64,000 nt of DNA from CAZAAW01 sp964483325 (GTDB taxonomy: Bacteria > Pseudomonadota > Alphaproteobacteria > Rhizobiales > Kaistiaceae): the NCBI GenBank assembly GCA_964483325.1, contig CAZAAW010000005.1:62001-126000 (forward strand). Direction: 5' to 3'. The number at the start of each line of letters is the position of its first letter. Position 1 is the stretch's first letter. The notes beneath the pieces are model-generated. The model was not told the DNA's origin. It searched no databases and saw only the letters and a list, made by a program, of their open reading frames with translations. A program made the translations under genes and the position numbers. Positions 62,497 to 64,000 of the stretch are shown in pieces.

Positions 62497-63492
62497 ATGG
62501 GAATCCTCGACGAACTCGACTACCGCACCGCGGCGCTGCTGGTCATCGACCTGCAGAACGCCTTCATCCATGACGAGGGAACGCTCGGCGTCTCCGGCGT
62601 CGACACCAGGCGCCTGTCGGCCATCGTGCCGACGCTTCAGACCCTGATCCCGCGCTTCCAGGCTGCCGGCGTGCCGGTCATCTGGACGGTGCAGGAGCAC
62701 CTCGAGGTCGATGCCAGCCGCGCCCGCAAGAAGCTCGCCGGCCACACGGCACGGCGGAAGCGCGTCTCCGCCATCGCCGGCACCTGGGACGCCGAGATCG
62801 TCGATCCGCTGAAGCCGTTCGCCGCCGTCGACCCGACGATGGTGATCCGCAAGCACCGCTTCGGCGCCTTCCACGAAACCCGCCTCGACATGCTGCTGAA
62901 GATGCTGGGGACGCGGACGATCTTCGTCACCGGCACCACCACCAATGCCTGCGTCGAGACCAGCATTCGCGAGGCGTATCTGCGCGACTTCGACACCGTG
63001 GCGATCTCCGACGGCATCTCAGGCGTCAATGCCGACTGGGAGGCGACGGCGCAGAAGGTGTGGAAGCAGTATCTGTGCGAGATCACCGACAGCGCCGACG
63101 TGCTGTCCTGGCTGGACCAGCAGGTGCAGCCGCGCACGCTCGGCTACGGCCATATGCTGCTGATGGTCGAGGACATGGAGCGCTCGACGAAGTTCTACAC
63201 CGAGCAGCTCGGCTTCACGGTGCGCCCGGCGAAGCCGCTGCAGGACGGCCGACCCTTTACCGCCTTCCGCGAGGGCATCGCCCTCGTCGCCGGCCGCGCC
63301 CCCGGCGCCCGCCAGGTCGACCACATGGCCTTCGAGGTCAACGACGTGCGCGGCATGAGCGACAGGCTGAAGGCCGCCGGCGTCGAATTCCAGCAGGAGC
63401 TGCATGACGGCCCGTACGGCCTGACGATCTACGTCACCGACCCGGACGGCACCCGCATCGAGCTCTACCAGGTCGGCGCCAAGGCGGGCTGA
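62497..63492 (+). CDS. Isochorismatase-family hydrolase fused to a VOC domain
   Basis: A 331-residue fusion. Residues 1-205 are an isochorismatase-like amidohydrolase with the Asp-Lys-Cys triad (Asp18 in VIDLQNAF, Lys119 in IRKHRFGAF, Cys152 in TTTNACVETSI). Residues 213-331 are a vicinal-oxygen-chelate (glyoxalase-type) domain beginning GYGHMLLMVEDMERSTKFY and ending GTRIELYQVG, with a metal-site His, His and Glu in place. Fusion of the two is uncommon. It suggests that amide hydrolysis and a metal-assisted step on the same molecule follow one another. Last gene of the operon. Confidence 0.88.
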   Translation: MGILDELDYRTAALLVIDLQNAFIHDEGTLGVSGVDTRRLSAIVPTLQTLIPRFQAAGVPVIWTVQEHLEVDASRARKKLAGHTARRKRVSAIAGTWDAEIVDPLKPFAAVDPTMVIRKHRFGAFHETRLDMLLKMLGTRTIFVTGTTTNACVETSIREAYLRDFDTVAISDGISGVNADWEATAQKVWKQYLCEITDSADVLSWLDQQVQPRTLGYGHMLLMVEDMERSTKFYTEQLGFTVRPAKPLQDGRPFTAFREGIALVAGRAPGARQVDHMAFEVNDVRGMSDRLKAAGVEFQQELHDGPYGLTIYVTDPDGTRIELYQVGAKAG

Positions 63493-63539
63493 TCTGGCGG
63501 CGAGCTCTGAATAACCGGCGGATGGGGCTCGCAGGGCGC

Positions 63540-63785
63540 TCCCCACCCGTCACGCGCTTCGCGCGCGCCACCCTCCCCCTTCGGGTGAGGGATGAGCGCC
63601 TCTTTCTGCCGCGCCCGCGGCAAGTGATTTCGGTAGAGGATGGTTGGTCTGAACGCTGGCCCGAGTGGCCACGGCTAGAGTGCGCCATCGGGAAGCACGC
63701 ACCCATCCCTCACCGGAACGGTGAGGGTAGCCCCGGCGATAGCCGGGGTCGGGTGGGGACCCACGCCGGGCCGTACGCGCCCTGC
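63540..63785. repeat. Intergenic repeat block with 21-base copy of the 2441 element
   Basis: The spacer 63493-63814 has no gene. It holds GC-rich inverted repeats: CCCTCCCCCTTCGGGTGAGGG near 63571, CCTCACCGGAACGGTGAGGG at 63708-63727 and an AGCCCCGGC/GCCGGGGT hairpin near 63731-63750. Bases 63700-63720 equal 2441-2461 on the opposite strand, so this belongs to a dispersed family. It separates convergent genes. Confidence 0.6.
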
Positions 63786-63814
63786 ACCGTGGCAGCGAAC
63801 GTCCGGCGTTCGCC

Positions 63815-64000
63815 TCAGTTACCGTCGTCGTAGAGCGTTGTCGTCACCGGCACGTCGTCGCGGTGCAGGCCGGCGCGCTTGACCGCGGCGGCGGCGCGTT
63901 CGCGGGCGACTTGGCGTACCTCGCGCTCGTCGACCGTCTGCACCTTGCCGCCCTGGTAGAGCGCCCTGCCGTCGACCCAGGTCTCGACGATGCTCGCCGT
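63815..64000 (-). CDS. Amidohydrolase C-terminus, cut by window edge
   Basis: The minus-strand frame from 64000 to a TGA at 63815-63817 encodes 61 residues beginning ASIVETWVDGRALYQGGKV, the beta-domain end typical of cytosine/SAH/chlorohydrolase-type amidohydrolases, followed by a TVDEREVRQVARERAAAAV helix. The catalytic part is outside the window. It is convergent with the pathway operon and may belong to the same locus, possibly a deaminase of the same class of substrate. Confidence 0.75.
   Translation of the reverse strand, partial: TASIVETWVDGRALYQGGKVQTVDEREVRQVARERAAAAVKRAGLHRDDVPVTTTLYDDGN

Overview
The window is GC-rich chromosomal DNA from an alphaproteobacterium, most likely a member of the Rhizobiales (Hyphomicrobiales). 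Four things point there: the block HTH regulator-metK-trmB-rimP-nusA-ylxR-infB-rbfA-truB-rpsO-pnp in one orientation, palindromic intergenic elements built on GAGCATGATC, a GGAAC-N16-CGTT (EcfG-type) stress promoter, and a RegB/RegA (ActS/ActR) redox pair. The genus cannot be named from sequence reading alone.

Layout. 1-2397 (+): rph (cut by the window), rdgB, hemW. 2594-22178 (-): a long housekeeping run, read from the right as miaB-phoH-ybeY-corC-lnt, HTH regulator-metK-trmB-small membrane protein, rimP-nusA-ylxR-infB-(stray antitoxin-like gene)-rbfA-truB-rpsO-pnp. The rimP operon has its own promoter, leader and attenuator-like terminator. 22471-23144 (+): a VapBC/FitAB toxin-antitoxin pair. 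23165-25126 (-): RegB/RegA. 25337-30434 (+): a membrane-anchored GH24 lysozyme, a secreted protein, argD-argF-hslO behind a promoter and attenuator-like hairpin, and another secreted protein. 30462-35149: apaG, an MltB-type transglycosylase, a KGG stress protein with an EcfG promoter, a J-domain protein, a truncated haemoglobin, and an NsrR-like regulator downstream of a CHRD-like secreted protein. 35475-39099 (+): three coupled genes of unknown function. 39197-41605 (+): a GNAT enzyme, an RLAN/RimK-type ATP-grasp ligase and a small YdeI-like protein.

41698-50985 is a periplasmic oxidation region. It holds two PQQ-dependent alcohol dehydrogenases on opposite strands, both with the Asp-Tyr-Asp motif that marks lanthanide-dependent enzymes. 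With them are a cupredoxin-like protein that seems to have lost its copper site, an SH3-like secreted protein, tRNA-Phe, a secreted pentapeptide-repeat protein, two c-type cytochromes and a secreted nuclease-fold protein.

51162-63492 looks like one regulated catabolic locus. The plus-strand operon 51273-55242 encodes a two-subunit ThDP decarboxylase and an NMT1-type ABC importer. The minus-strand set 55780-58039 is a CobW-type GTPase, RidA and a GntR/FCD regulator. The plus-strand operon 58251-63492 encodes an opine-dehydrogenase-like enzyme, a DpaA-like dehydrogenase, a cyclic amidohydrolase, a degenerate PhyH-like protein, a tautomerase and an isochorismatase-VOC fusion. The same palindrome (GATCACA-N3-TGTGATC) lies in front of both plus-strand operons, next to the GntR gene, so GntR probably controls all of it. 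The enzyme set suggests breakdown of an imported cyclic amide or N-heterocycle; the substrate is unknown. This locus is the best candidate in the window for an undescribed pathway. A further amidohydrolase runs off the right edge on the minus strand.
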